Below, piece by piece: positions 1 to 8,985 of a DNA stretch of 64,000 nucleotides. The position numbers were made by a program, and so were the translations under genes. The notes beneath the pieces were generated by a model. That model was not told where the DNA came from. It saw only the letters and a program-made list of their open reading frames with translations, and searched no databases. The first letter of the stretch is position 1, and every line of letters starts with the position of its first letter. The stretch is from Dysosmobacter sp. Marseille-Q4140 (GTDB lineage Bacteria > Bacillota > Clostridia > Oscillospirales > Oscillospiraceae), in assembly GCA_018228705.1 (NCBI GenBank), contig CP073694.1, positions 620,001-684,000 of the forward strand. The letters run 5' to 3'.

Positions 1-2235
1 GACGCCGTTCATGTCCAGCAGCTCTGTGGTGATCTCCATATTCACCTCGTTGTCCTCCGCCAGCAGCACCCGCAGCCCCTCCAGAGATACCGGCTCCGGC
101 TGCTCAGCAGGCGCGGGGGCCTCCTCCGGCGCATCGTAGCCGGGGGCTTCCTCCCGGGCGGCGGTAAAGGGCAGAATGATGGTGAAGGTGGTTCCCTTGC
201 CCGGCTCGCTCTCCACCCGGATCTCACCGTTCATCTGGGTAATGAGGTTTTTGGTAATGGGCATCCCCAGGCCCGTTCCCGTCACCTTCCGGGCGCCGAA
301 GCGCATCTCCCGGGAGTAGGGCTCAAAAATGTGGGGCAGGAAATCGGCCTCCATTCCCATACCAGAGTCCGACACCACCAGCTTGTACTGGGGCGCGCCG
401 GGGCTTTCCAGCTGGGTCAGGGAAACGGAGACCGTGTCTCCGGAAGAGGTGAATTTCATGGCGTTGGACACCAGATTGTTGATTACCTGGCCGATGCGGA
501 AAGGATCCGCCAGGACCCAGGAGTCCCGCACCTGTACGGAAACAGAGAGGGTCTTATCCTCCCGCTCCGCCTGGAAATGGAAGGCGTCCATACAGTTTTC
601 CACGCAGGCTTTCAGGTCGATCCACTGGTTGTTCAGGATCACCTTTCCCTGTTCCATCCGGGACATATCCAGAATATCGTTGATCAGCTCCAGCAGCTGT
701 TTGCTGGAGTAATGGATCTTCTCCAGATACTCCGCTGTCTGGGCCGGGTCACCCGCGTGCTGGGCAGCCAGCTGGGAAAGGCCGATGATGGCGTTAAGCG
801 GCGTGCGCATGTCATGGGACATACTGCTGAAAAAGCTCTGCTTGGCCGCCTCGTTCTGGCGAGCCAGCTCCAGCGCGTCCTGCAGGAGTTTTCGCTCCCG
901 CAGCTGGCCCTGCTTCTCCTCCTCCACCTCACGGAAGCTGAGGACCACCTCCTCCGGTGCCAGGGACTCGTCAAACAGCACCCGCACGCTGACCCATCGA
1001 TACTCCTCTCCAAAGCGGCGGAGAAACTCTCCGCCGAAGTCCCGTACACGGCGGGACACCAGAGACTGGATACTCTCCCGGGAAAAGCTGCGCATATACT
1101 CGTCATAGGCCTCCGGCTGGATGACCTCTCCGATGACACGCTGCAGATCCTCGTAGCTGCCGGTTTCCGGCAGACGGGCGCGGACATAGTCGGAGCCCTT
1201 AATGGTCTCGTAGGTACCCTGGCCGTAGTCCACCCGATAGAGGGCATAGTAAAAGTTGCCGAGCACCCGCACCGTCTCGTTGGTACGTTCCATCCGGGCA
1301 TTGATGCGGACATCCCGCCAGGTCATGGCAGCCACCATCAGCAAAAACAGTGCAATGATGGCGGCAAAGGCCAGATAGAACCAATTCATGCTGCTGAGGA
1401 TATTGGAATAGGGACTGGTGACGATGGAGTACCAGCCGTTGTCCATCACAGTATAGTAGACCGCCCGGTGCTCGCCGTTGGAATCGGTGATGAAATCGTC
1501 ATATGCCGCCAGATCACCGTTTTCGATCTGCTGAATCAGTTCTCCCAAATACCGGTGCATCCCATCGTCATCCACATCCAGATCCGCGTGGCAAAAGATG
1601 ACGGTACCCTCTCCGTCGCACAGGAAAAAGGAGTCTCCGGCGGAAATCTCCTGGTCGGTGAAACGGAAGGCAAAATTCTCCGGAAACACATCGAAGGCCA
1701 ACACCGCTTCAGCCGCGCTGCTCTTCTGCGCGGCCGTGATGACAGGCTTTTGGAAAATCGCATCCGTATAGACATTGGTGAAAATGGCCTCGCCGTCCGC
1801 CGCTACGGCCTTTTGATACCACTCCGTACTGTAAACATCGTAGGTATCGTTCCCCTCCCAGGGATTGGCCGCCAGGATCTCGCCGTTCAGCACCAGATAG
1901 GGGTCCACGACGCCTTGTCCCAGAACGGCACCCAGCTGCTGAAAGTAAAGGTCCATCCACTCCAGCAGCTCCTCGGGACTGCTGCCGTCCCGTACCTGCT
2001 TATCCAGAGAGGCGGTGCCGAAGGACAGCAGCGTCTCAAAAATCGAGAGATTGTTGCTCGCCTCCGCGGCGTAATTGCTGGCCAGCGCAATCCCCATGCT
2101 CTGGGAATTGCGCAGCAGCGCTGTCCGCAGCAGCAGTCCTCCAGCGGAAGCCATCACCACCAGAATCAGCAGCCCCGCCAGATTCAGCCGCATATCGTGC
2201 AGGACCCGCTTCCAGCGGGCCTTTTTCCGCCTCAT
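1..2235 (-). CDS. Hybrid sensor histidine kinase (partial, runs off left edge)
   Basis: Membrane sensor kinase that should autophosphorylate and pass phosphate through a receiver and the adjacent Hpt protein. Translating the minus strand from the ATG at 2235 gives about 745 codons without a stop before the window edge. Seen in order: a membrane segment at about residues 18-37, an extracytoplasmic region to about 283 resembling a double Cache sensor, a second membrane segment at 285-306, a PAS-like linker, a HisKA motif SHDMRTPL with His474, a HATPase domain with a GTGLGM-type G box, and the first 25 residues of a receiver (LLAEDNEVN). The receiver Asp lies outside the window. The ATG overlaps the Hpt stop codon (ATGA), so the two are translationally coupled. 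The sensed ligand is unknown. Confidence 0.9.
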   Translation of the reverse strand, partial: MRRKKARWKRVLHDMRLNLAGLLILVVMASAGGLLLRTALLRNSQSMGIALASNYAAEASNNLSIFETLLSFGTASLDKQVRDGSSPEELLEWMDLYFQQLGAVLGQGVVDPYLVLNGEILAANPWEGNDTYDVYSTEWYQKAVAADGEAIFTNVYTDAIFQKPVITAAQKSSAAEAVLAFDVFPENFAFRFTDQEISAGDSFFLCDGEGTVIFCHADLDVDDDGMHRYLGELIQQIENGDLAAYDDFITDSNGEHRAVYYTVMDNGWYSIVTSPYSNILSSMNWFYLAFAAIIALFLLMVAAMTWRDVRINARMERTNETVRVLGNFYYALYRVDYGQGTYETIKGSDYVRARLPETGSYEDLQRVIGEVIQPEAYDEYMRSFSRESIQSLVSRRVRDFGGEFLRRFGEEYRWVSVRVLFDESLAPEEVVLSFREVEEEKQGQLRERKLLQDALELARQNEAAKQSFFSSMSHDMRTPLNAIIGLSQLAAQHAGDPAQTAEYLEKIHYSSKQLLELINDILDMSRMEQGKVILNNQWIDLKACVENCMDAFHFQAEREDKTLSVSVQVRDSWVLADPFRIGQVINNLVSNAMKFTSSGDTVSVSLTQLESPGAPQYKLVVSDSGMGMEADFLPHIFEPYSREMRFGARKVTGTGLGMPITKNLITQMNGEIRVESEPGKGTTFTIILPFTAAREEAPGYDAPEEAPAPAEQPEPVSLEGLRVLLAEDNEVNMEITTELLDMNGV

Positions 2236-2591
2236 CAGCTGTTTTCTCCAATGGCGCGGACCACCGACTCATAGGCCCGGTCAATCTCCGGCATCAGCCC
2301 CGCCGCCTTGTCCCAGTCACCGGCCCTCAGGGCCTCCACCTGGCTCGTCAGCAGCCCGAACAGCTCCGGCATGGAGAGGTTGCCGCTCACGCCCTTAAGC
2401 GTGTGGGAGGCGGTCAGGGCCGCGGCCGGATCCCCGGCCGCCACGGCGGCGGAAAGAGCCGCATAGTTGCCGTCCGCCAGGAATTTCTTCAAAAATCGCT
2501 CCAGCAGCGCATCGTTACCCATAAACCGCTCCAGTGCGCCGTCCACATCGATACCGGCAGCCGCCAGCCGCTCCTTCTTCAAAGCGTCCAT
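2235..2591 (-). CDS. Histidine phosphotransfer (Hpt) protein
   Basis: Small cytoplasmic 118-residue phosphotransfer protein. It is an all-helical single domain with the classic Hpt motif ASHTLKGVSGNL, putting the phospho-accepting residue at His63. It sits between the response-regulator gene (12-nt gap) and the hybrid kinase (ATGA overlap). It is therefore the likely shuttle between the kinase's receiver and the HD-GYP response regulator. Length matches free-standing Hpt domains. There is no membrane segment. The pairing with its neighbours is inferred from the operon; the Hpt identity is clear from the motif. Confidence 0.9.
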   Translation of the reverse strand: MDALKKERLAAAGIDVDGALERFMGNDALLERFLKKFLADGNYAALSAAVAAGDPAAALTASHTLKGVSGNLSMPELFGLLTSQVEALRAGDWDKAAGLMPEIDRAYESVVRAIGENS

Positions 2592-2603
2592 CGGTCTCCT
2601 CCT

Positions 2604-3668
2604 TTACAACTTATCTCTTTGGTACATCCGCTGCAGTTCCTCTTCCACAGAGAAGAAGCGATCCAGCAGCTCAGGATTGAACACGCCGCACTCCCCGTCC
2701 CGGATCATCTGCAGCACCCTTTCCCGGGGAAAGGCGTCCTTGTACACCCGCTTACAGCTCAGGGCGTCGTACACGTCCGCCAGGGAGACGATCTGGGCCC
2801 CGAGGGAGATCTCGTCACCCTTGAGTCCGTCGGGATAGCCCCGGCCATCCCATCGCTCGTGGTGGTGGCGGGCGATGTCGTAGGCGTAGTGGTAGACACC
2901 GTTTTCCCGCAGCTGGGGAATCTTCTCCAGCAGGAATCCGCCCTGGGTGGTGTGGGTCTTCATAATCTCGAACTCCTCCGGCGTCAGGCGGCCGGGCTTG
3001 TTCAAGATCGCATCGGGAATTGCAATCTTCCCCACATCGTGCATGATGGATGCCTGGGCAATCTGCTGAATCTGCTCCTTGCTCAGGCCCGCTCCCAGGT
3101 CCGTGTCCGACAGCAGGCTCTTGGTGATGTCGTGGATACGGCGGACGTGCTGGCCGGACTCGCCGTTGCGGAACTCGATGGCGGCGGCCAGGGACTCGAT
3201 CATACCCTGGTTCAGATCGATGATCTTCTGCGCCTGGACCAGCAGCTCCGACTGCTGCCGCTCCACCACGTTGCCCAGGCGTTTCCGGGCCCGGAACAGC
3301 TCCACCACGGAGTTGACCCGCCGCAGCACCACATAGGGCACCACCGGTTTGCTGATCACATCCATGACGCCCAGGCGGTAGGCCTCCTTCATGGTGGCAT
3401 CGCTGGCCTCGGCGGTGATGAGAAACACCGGAATTTTTTCCAGCAGCTCCGCCGCCTGCAGAGCGCGCAGCACCTCCAGCCCGTCCATCTCAGGCATTAC
3501 CACGTCCAGCAGCACGGCGCAGTAGCCCTCCGGGTCCGTCCGGATCTTCTCCAGACCGATCCGGCCGTTTTCCGCTTCCTCCACCCGATAAAAGGCAGAA
3601 AAGAGGTTATCCAAAATTCCCCGGTTGATCTCATCGTCATCGATCACCAGTATCGTATCAGGAATCAT
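2604..3668 (-). CDS. Response regulator with HD-GYP phosphodiesterase domain
   Basis: Cytoplasmic 354-residue regulator, predicted to hydrolyse cyclic di-GMP (or a related cyclic dinucleotide) when phosphorylated. Residues 1-125 form a receiver (VIDDDE near the start, phospho-Asp55 in LLDVVMPEMDG, Lys in SKP). A helical linker follows, then an HD-GYP domain with His210-Asp211 (IMHDVGK) and the full GYP signature in RGYPDGL (about 277-279). The ATG at 3668 was chosen because GGGGAG lies just upstream and the receiver begins there; the frame is open further upstream but gives an unstructured extension. It is the first gene of the operon with hpt and the hybrid kinase. Output by c-di-GMP turnover is inferred from the family. 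Confidence 0.92.
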   Translation of the reverse strand: MIPDTILVIDDDEINRGILDNLFSAFYRVEEAENGRIGLEKIRTDPEGYCAVLLDVVMPEMDGLEVLRALQAAELLEKIPVFLITAEASDATMKEAYRLGVMDVISKPVVPYVVLRRVNSVVELFRARKRLGNVVERQQSELLVQAQKIIDLNQGMIESLAAAIEFRNGESGQHVRRIHDITKSLLSDTDLGAGLSKEQIQQIAQASIMHDVGKIAIPDAILNKPGRLTPEEFEIMKTHTTQGGFLLEKIPQLRENGVYHYAYDIARHHHERWDGRGYPDGLKGDEISLGAQIVSLADVYDALSCKRVYKDAFPRERVLQMIRDGECGVFNPELLDRFFSVEEELQRMYQRDKL

Positions 3669-4060
3669 CGCACACTCCCCGCTTCCACAGAATCCAGGGC
3701 CCAAAAACAACCTTCCCGGGTCCTTCCGGCCGTGGCCGGAACCGCGCCGCACATCCGGAGACTCCACCTCCAGACAGCGCCGACTGTCTATTTTTTTATT
3801 GATTATATCAGGCCTGGACGGTTTCAACAAGACACTTCTTTTTTCCGCCCGCAAACGTATGGCCGCAGCCAAATTCCCCGGACCCGCTACACGCTCATAA
3901 CCAGATGCCTCCCGTCAGAAAAGGCGCCCTGAAGCAAACGGCATCAATGCCCTCTCCCGGCATCTGCGCAGACTGAGCTGCGATGTACCAAGTTTCAGCA
4001 TACGCAGCCATCGCCCAGACGCTGATATATGTTCATCCTGCCTGCAGCGGGATAAGCAGT
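3669..4060. other. Intergenic region upstream of the phosphorelay operon
   Basis: About 390 bases with no convincing gene. It must hold the promoter of the minus-strand phosphorelay operon, but no clear -35/-10 pair stands out. Short open frames here lack ribosome sites and family-like features. Confidence 0.5.
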
Positions 4061-4091
4061 CAAACGCCGGGGGTATGCATCCCGGCGTTTG
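4061..4091 (-). terminator. Hairpin terminator after the MATE gene
   Basis: Eleven-base arms (CAAACGCCGGG and CCCGGCGTTTG) with a 9-base loop, 40 bases past the MATE stop codon on the minus strand. No long T run follows, so efficiency is uncertain. Confidence 0.6.
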
Positions 4092-4130
4092 GCAGCGGAT
4101 CATATTTCACGGGCAGGTCATCCGGCCCGA

Positions 4131-5543
4131 TCACGGAATCTTCGTTGGCTCCCCCACAGCAGGACGGAACCTCCGGTACACGCAGAAGGACACCAGTACC
4201 GTCAGCGTATCTGCCGTCACCTGGGACCAGACGATGCCGAACATTCCAAAGAGATGATTGAGCAAAAACAGCATGGGGATGTTGAATACCAGCCACCGAA
4301 CCGTCCCCAGGAACAGGGAGATCCAGCCCTTCCCAAAGGCCTGGAACAGATAGACGGTGAAAAAGCTCAAAAACATCAGCGGCGTGGCCAGCACCCGAAT
4401 TCGCAGGAACTGCGAGGCAAGGGCCACCGTCTGGGCATCGGAGATAAACAGATGGGCAAACTGAACAGCGAACAGCTCATAAAGCGCGATGCTGATTCCC
4501 GCGACGACCAGTCCCAGCCGACAGGACAACCGAATAGTATCCTCCATTCGCTGTTTGTTTCTGGCGGAGTAGTTGTAGGCCACCAGGGGCAGCATACCCT
4601 GACAGATACCGATGCCCACATTCAGCGGAAAGCGCTCCACCTTCAGCACAATCCCCACGGCAGCCATGGCCAGATCGTTATAGGAAACCATCAGCTTATC
4701 CAGGATCACATAGTCCAGGTCAAAGAGGAACGTGGCAACAGCAGAGGGGATCCCCACACCGAAAATGGCCCGGACGCTGTCCGGCCGGGGCAGCCCCGCT
4801 TTCAGAGAAACAGAGATCACCGATCCGCGCCCCATCCGGATCAGCACCGCCACGAAAAAGAGGAAGGCAGTACAGTTGGACAGGCACGTGGCAAGCCCCG
4901 CTCCCAGCACCTCATACCCCTCCGGCATCAGGATAAACATGAACAGCGGATCCAGGGCGATATTCAGAAGGCCGCCCAGAATAATCCCGGCGCTGGCCGC
5001 CCGGGAGCGTCCCACGCTGCGGATCAGATTGGCCAGCACATTGGAAAGCACTGTCGGAACGCCGCCGGCGACAATCACGCACAGGGCGTACTGCCGGGCA
5101 TAAAGATACGTATTTTCGCCAGCGCCAAGCAAATCCAAAAGAGGATCCATAAAAGCCGCGACCGACACCGCAAGCAACGCAGAAACGGCAAACCCCAGGT
5201 ACAGGGAAAAAGCGCTCACCCGTCGGGCCTCCCGCTCGTCACCCCGCCCCAGCAGACGGGAGATCAGGGATCCCCCGCCTACGCCAGCCAGACCCGCCAG
5301 GCACAACGTGAGGTTGAATACCGGCAGGATCAGCGAAGTTCCCGCCACCATGTAGGGGTTGCCGGTCTGTCCCACGAAAAAGGTGTCCGCCATATTGTAG
5401 ATCAGAACGATCAGCTGGCTGGTCACCGCCGGAAGAATCATTTTCCGCAGCGCGGTTGGAATGGGATCGTTTTGAAAGATATCCTCCCGGGTGGAGGACG
5501 CATTTGCCTGCACGATACAACACCTGAACTTTCCCACGGCCAT
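4131..5543 (-). CDS. MATE family efflux transporter
   Basis: Polytopic membrane protein of about 470 residues, the family's usual size, with roughly twelve hydrophobic segments. The N-terminal core reads as a typical clostridial MATE: IPTALRKMILPAV followed by LIYNMADTFFVGQTG, and a second half with the internal repeat. Such proteins export drugs, dyes or metabolites using a Na+ or H+ gradient; the substrate is not predictable. The start is uncertain. ATG 5543 is used here, GTG 5513 has a better-placed AGGTG, and the frame is open back to a TTG at 5642. It stands alone on the minus strand between the phosphorelay and nhaC and has its own hairpin downstream. Confidence 0.88.
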   Translation of the reverse strand: MAVGKFRCCIVQANASSTREDIFQNDPIPTALRKMILPAVTSQLIVLIYNMADTFFVGQTGNPYMVAGTSLILPVFNLTLCLAGLAGVGGGSLISRLLGRGDEREARRVSAFSLYLGFAVSALLAVSVAAFMDPLLDLLGAGENTYLYARQYALCVIVAGGVPTVLSNVLANLIRSVGRSRAASAGIILGGLLNIALDPLFMFILMPEGYEVLGAGLATCLSNCTAFLFFVAVLIRMGRGSVISVSLKAGLPRPDSVRAIFGVGIPSAVATFLFDLDYVILDKLMVSYNDLAMAAVGIVLKVERFPLNVGIGICQGMLPLVAYNYSARNKQRMEDTIRLSCRLGLVVAGISIALYELFAVQFAHLFISDAQTVALASQFLRIRVLATPLMFLSFFTVYLFQAFGKGWISLFLGTVRWLVFNIPMLFLLNHLFGMFGIVWSQVTADTLTVLVSFCVYRRFRPAVGEPTKIP

Positions 5544-6170
5544 GCCGTCTGCCAATGTTTCCCCGGCACACCGTTTTTGATGATTTTTCTTATTGCTTAT
5601 CATATCACACAAATGGTAAACCTGCCATCCCATCCGTTCCAATTTCTACAGATACGAATGTGCCGGCGGTATCTTCCCGCCGCCTGCTTTGCCGAGGCCG
5701 TTTCCAGGTTTGGAGCGGCCTCTTTATTTCCGGAGGTCCCATACCAAGCGGAAAGAGCTTTTCCCCGCAAGCCCTCCCCAAACGCCCGCCGAAGGCCAGC
5801 CGCTCCGTGCACAAAACATACCTAGTACAAATATGACATTTTCCAAATACGGCAGCGTCCCACTGCTGCCCAGCGAACGGCACTGTTCCAAAATCACCAG
5901 CGAAACAAAAGGAGTAATCGTTTCCTTCTGCGGATCCCAAAAGAATTCTCTTCCGTATCCGTCCGTGGACAGTCCTGGTCAGGAGCGTGCGCGGCAAAGT
6001 TTGTTATCAAAAAAACAGGGAATGTATTATTTGAAATCGGTATTAACAGTTCCCTTGCAGATTATGATATGATTTGCACAGAGAGAAGGGCAAGAAGTTA
6101 TATATTTTTATGCAACAAGACGAAACGAGGGTGTGTTCACGGGAAAACAGAATCGTAGAGGAGAAAAATT
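5544..6170. other. Divergent intergenic region between MATE and nhaC-type genes
   Basis: About 600 bases that serve as promoter region for both flanking genes. Open frames exist on both strands but have no recognisable domains, so none is called. No SAM riboswitch or T-box fold was recognised despite the methionine-linked gene downstream. Confidence 0.5.
6044..6073 (+). promoter_or_regulatory. Sigma-A-type promoter for the NhaC-family gene
   Basis: TTAACA at 6044-6049 and TATGAT at 6068-6073 are separated by 18 bases. A transcript starting near 6081 would carry a leader of about 90 bases before the ATG at 6171, which is preceded by AGAGGAG. Confidence 0.6.
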
Positions 6171-7598
6171 ATGGATAACACCTTGAACAAGAAAGGCAGA
6201 GGCACCGCGCTGATCCCGTTCCTGGTATTTGTGGTAATTTACCTGGGCGCCGGCATCATCCTTCAAAGTCAGGGCGTGGAAATGGCCTTTTATCAGTTCC
6301 CCTCCGTAACCGCCATGTTCATCGCCGTGCTGGTGGCATTCGCCATGACCAAAGGCGCCATCAACGAGCGGTTCCGCATTTTCGCCAAGGGCGCGGCCAA
6401 TGAGGACGTGCTGACCATGCTGATCATCTACCTGCTGGCCGGTGCCTTCTCCAGCGTGGCCGCCGCCATGGGCGGCCGGGACGCCACGGTCAATCTGGGC
6501 CTGTCCCTGGTCCCCGTTCATTTCCTCACCGCCGGTGTGTTCATCATCTCCGCTTTCATGGGCACCGCCACCGGTACCTCCATGGGCACCATCAGCGCCA
6601 TCGTTCCCATCGCCGTGGGCCTGGCCGACAAGGGCGGCCTCAGCGTCCCCATGATGGTGGGTGCCTGCGTGGGCGGCGCCATGTTCGGCGACAACCTCTC
6701 CATGATCTCCGACACCACCATCGCCGCCACCCGCTCCCAGGGCTGTGAGATGCGCGATAAGTTCCGGGTGAACTTCTATATTGCGCTGCCGGCCGCCATT
6801 ATCACCATCATCATCCTGCTGATCGTGGGCCGTCCGGAAGTGGTTCCCACCATGGAGGCTCTGGAATACAGCATCATCAAGGTGGTGCCGTACCTGCTGG
6901 TTCTGATTCTGGCTCTGGTGGGCATGAATGTGTTCCTGGTGCTGACCATCGGCATCTTCGCCGCCGGTATCATCGGCATGGCCACCGGCTCCCTGGATAT
7001 CTTCGGCTTCGCCCAGAATATCTGGTCCGGCTTCACCGGCATGAACGAAGTGTTCTTCCTGACCCTCTTCTGCGGCGGTATGTCCCAGCTGGTCATCCAC
7101 AACGGCGGCATCTCCTGGCTCATCTATATGCTGCGCAAGATGATGAAGGGCAACAAGTCCGCCCAGGTGGGCATCGCCGCCCTGGTCTCCCTGGCAGACT
7201 GCGCCACCGCCAACAACACCGTTGCCATCGTGCTCACCGGCAGCATGGCCAAGGATATCAGCCGGGAGTATCAGGTGGATCCCCGCCGCACCGCCTCCCT
7301 GCTGGACGTGTTCTCCTGCGTGTTCCAGGGCATCATTCCCTACGGCGCTCAGCTGCTGTCCGCGGCGACACTGACCACCGCCTGCGGCATTGCCATGAAC
7401 CCCACGGAAATCATCCCCAACCTGTGGTACTGCTGGGTACTGGCCGCAGTGGGCATCCTGTCCGTCTTTGTTCCCTTCGCCGACAACGTCTGCCGCCGCG
7501 ATCCCTGGAACTGGGAATATGATGTGGCAGAGTCCGGCGTGGCCGCCAAGAAGGCCGCCATGGAGCAGGAGACCGCCGAGTCCGCTTCCAATTCCTAA
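6171..7598 (+). CDS. NhaC-family transporter, candidate methionine transporter
   Basis: Integral membrane protein of 475 residues with about 11-12 hydrophobic segments and the NhaC-family core (GTSMGTISAIVPIA, then GAMFGDNLSMISDT). The family covers Na+/H+ antiporters and amino or organic acid exchangers. Comparative work on Gram-positive methionine regulons assigned some NhaC-superfamily members (MetT) to methionine uptake. That role fits here because a LysR gene and methionine gamma-lyase follow directly, but it is inference; a plain Na+/H+ antiporter is the alternative. The start has a strong ribosome site (AGAGGAG). The gene ends in a clear terminator. Confidence 0.85.
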   Translation: MDNTLNKKGRGTALIPFLVFVVIYLGAGIILQSQGVEMAFYQFPSVTAMFIAVLVAFAMTKGAINERFRIFAKGAANEDVLTMLIIYLLAGAFSSVAAAMGGRDATVNLGLSLVPVHFLTAGVFIISAFMGTATGTSMGTISAIVPIAVGLADKGGLSVPMMVGACVGGAMFGDNLSMISDTTIAATRSQGCEMRDKFRVNFYIALPAAIITIIILLIVGRPEVVPTMEALEYSIIKVVPYLLVLILALVGMNVFLVLTIGIFAAGIIGMATGSLDIFGFAQNIWSGFTGMNEVFFLTLFCGGMSQLVIHNGGISWLIYMLRKMMKGNKSAQVGIAALVSLADCATANNTVAIVLTGSMAKDISREYQVDPRRTASLLDVFSCVFQGIIPYGAQLLSAATLTTACGIAMNPTEIIPNLWYCWVLAAVGILSVFVPFADNVCRRDPWNWEYDVAESGVAAKKAAMEQETAESASNS

Positions 7599-7607
7599 AT
7601 ACGCTTC

Positions 7608-7639
7608 AACGCCGGCCCAAAAGGCCGGCGTTGTTTTTT
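7608..7639 (+). terminator. Rho-independent terminator
   Basis: Ten-base arms AACGCCGGCC/GGCCGGCGTT around a CAAAA loop, followed by G and six T residues, 10 bases past the transporter stop. Confidence 0.9.
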
Positions 7640-7664
7640 CCCTTTTCTGCTGTGCCGTGCTCCT

Positions 7665-8630
7665 TTATCCCTCACTCCGGCACAGGGATCGGTGGACTCG
7701 CTCTGTAAAGGCAATGGACTCCGCGATGGATTGATCCAGAAGCCCGACAAACCGGGCGGCCTGGGGTGAGATCTTGCTGCTGCGGGGCCGAATCCAGCCA
7801 AGGCGCATACAGGTCTTTCCCGCCAGCGGGATGGTCACCACTGCCTGGCTGGTCAGCCGCTCCACCAAAAGACCGCTGCCGGTGGTGTAGGCGTCGGTGT
7901 TGGCCAAAACGTTCATCATGGTGGCACGGTTGTTGACGCTGATCTGCTGAGCGGGCTTTTTCAGGGAAAGCGTCTGGTACTCCTCCGAAAAATCCGTCCC
8001 CACGCCCTGGTTATGCTCAAAAGACACGTAGGGATAACCCGCCAGGTCCTCCTCACTCACGCCGTCCCGGTTGGCCAGGGGGTGCCCCTTGCGAACATAG
8101 ATGCAGGGGGACACAGCGGCGATCTCGTGAAACTCCAGCTCCCGGGCGTCCAGCAGCCGGCGGATAATCTTCTCCGTCAGTTCCGTCAGGAAAATGACGC
8201 CGATATCCGCCCGGTGGTCATAGACATCATCGATCACAGCGTCCATACCGGCCTCCCGGATGGAGAAGCAGTAGCGGTTTTCCTGAGCGCTCTGAAGCAT
8301 CCGCAAAAAGGCGTCCTCCGTGAAGGGATAGCGCTGGGTGGAGACGGAAAAGCGGACGGGCGCCGCCGCGGCGGAGGCCTCGCCGTACAGGCTCTCGATC
8401 CGCTGCTTCTGCTCCAGGAGGGAAACGGCGTAGCTGAGGAATTCCTTGCCCTCCGGCGTGAACTCCACGCCTCGGTTGCTGCGGGTGAAAAAGCGGATTC
8501 CCAGCTCCTCCTCCAGCTCCCGCACGGCGGTGGAAATGCCGGACTGCGATAAAAAGAGTTTGTGGGCAGCCTTATTGATGGATCCGCACTTGGAGATCTC
8601 CACCACATATGTAAGCTGCTGGAATGTCAT
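7665..8630 (-). CDS. LysR-family transcriptional regulator
   Basis: Transcription factor of 321 residues. The N-terminal 60 residues form the winged helix-turn-helix typical of LysR proteins (LTYVVEISKCGSINKAA, SQSGISTAVRELEEELG). The remainder is a periplasmic-binding-like effector domain (about 90-300). Length is normal for the family. GGGGGG lies just before the ATG. It is transcribed away from the methionine gamma-lyase gene and back-to-back with the NhaC-type transporter, so it probably controls one or both, with a sulfur amino acid or metabolite as a plausible effector. Its N-terminus resembles the other LysR protein at 25487-26401 (both have FKCGS/SKCGS-type helices and SQS), but that one serves a different operon. 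Confidence 0.93.
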   Translation of the reverse strand: MTFQQLTYVVEISKCGSINKAAHKLFLSQSGISTAVRELEEELGIRFFTRSNRGVEFTPEGKEFLSYAVSLLEQKQRIESLYGEASAAAAPVRFSVSTQRYPFTEDAFLRMLQSAQENRYCFSIREAGMDAVIDDVYDHRADIGVIFLTELTEKIIRRLLDARELEFHEIAAVSPCIYVRKGHPLANRDGVSEEDLAGYPYVSFEHNQGVGTDFSEEYQTLSLKKPAQQISVNNRATMMNVLANTDAYTTGSGLLVERLTSQAVVTIPLAGKTCMRLGWIRPRSSKISPQAARFVGLLDQSIAESIAFTERVHRSLCRSEG

Positions 8631-8985
8631 ATGCGTCCCCCCATAACTGGTGTTCCTCCACCCTTTCTTCCAGCTTTTACTATACTCCAGCGATCTGGTC
8701 TTGTCAAACAGTTATCAAAAAAAGCGTGAACAAATTACGCAAATACCGTACTAACACTCTTTCAAAGAGCGTGCTAGAATATAGTTGAAAACAACAAAAA
8801 CTCATGCTCGCTTTGCAGTATTTCTGTCTGTATATACCATCGTTTTTTATTTAAAACACCCTTTGCTCTTCTTCTCTTCTCAACTTACCCCTTCAAAAGC
8901 AAACTGTATTCAATCGCGGAAAAAGAATAACAACAGCCATCACGCTGTCTGACAGCGCGAGTCGCCGAGAAAGGACGGTACGTAT
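8631..8985. promoter_or_regulatory. Divergent lysR-megL promoter region with candidate operator
   Basis: A short dyad CTCTTT-C-AAAGAG (8757-8769) lies directly before a TAGAAT -10-like hexamer (8775-8780) on the plus strand, over 200 bases ahead of megL. No good -35 is seen, as expected for an activator-dependent promoter, so the dyad is a candidate LysR site. The long leader carries a small hairpin (CGCTGTCTGACAGCG) near 8945. No known riboswitch is recognised. Confidence 0.45.

Noticed and set aside
331..3932. Long plus-strand open frames over the phosphorelay genes
   Set aside because: They are antisense shadows of GC-rich minus-strand genes. The minus-strand products have complete kinase, Hpt and HD-GYP motifs, the plus-strand ones have none.
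5900..6170. SAM riboswitch or T-box before the NhaC-family gene
   Set aside because: None of the conserved riboswitch core sequences could be found; only a promoter and a plain leader are visible.
8781..8985. SAM riboswitch before megL
   Set aside because: The leader has only a small hairpin and lacks the conserved SAM-I elements.
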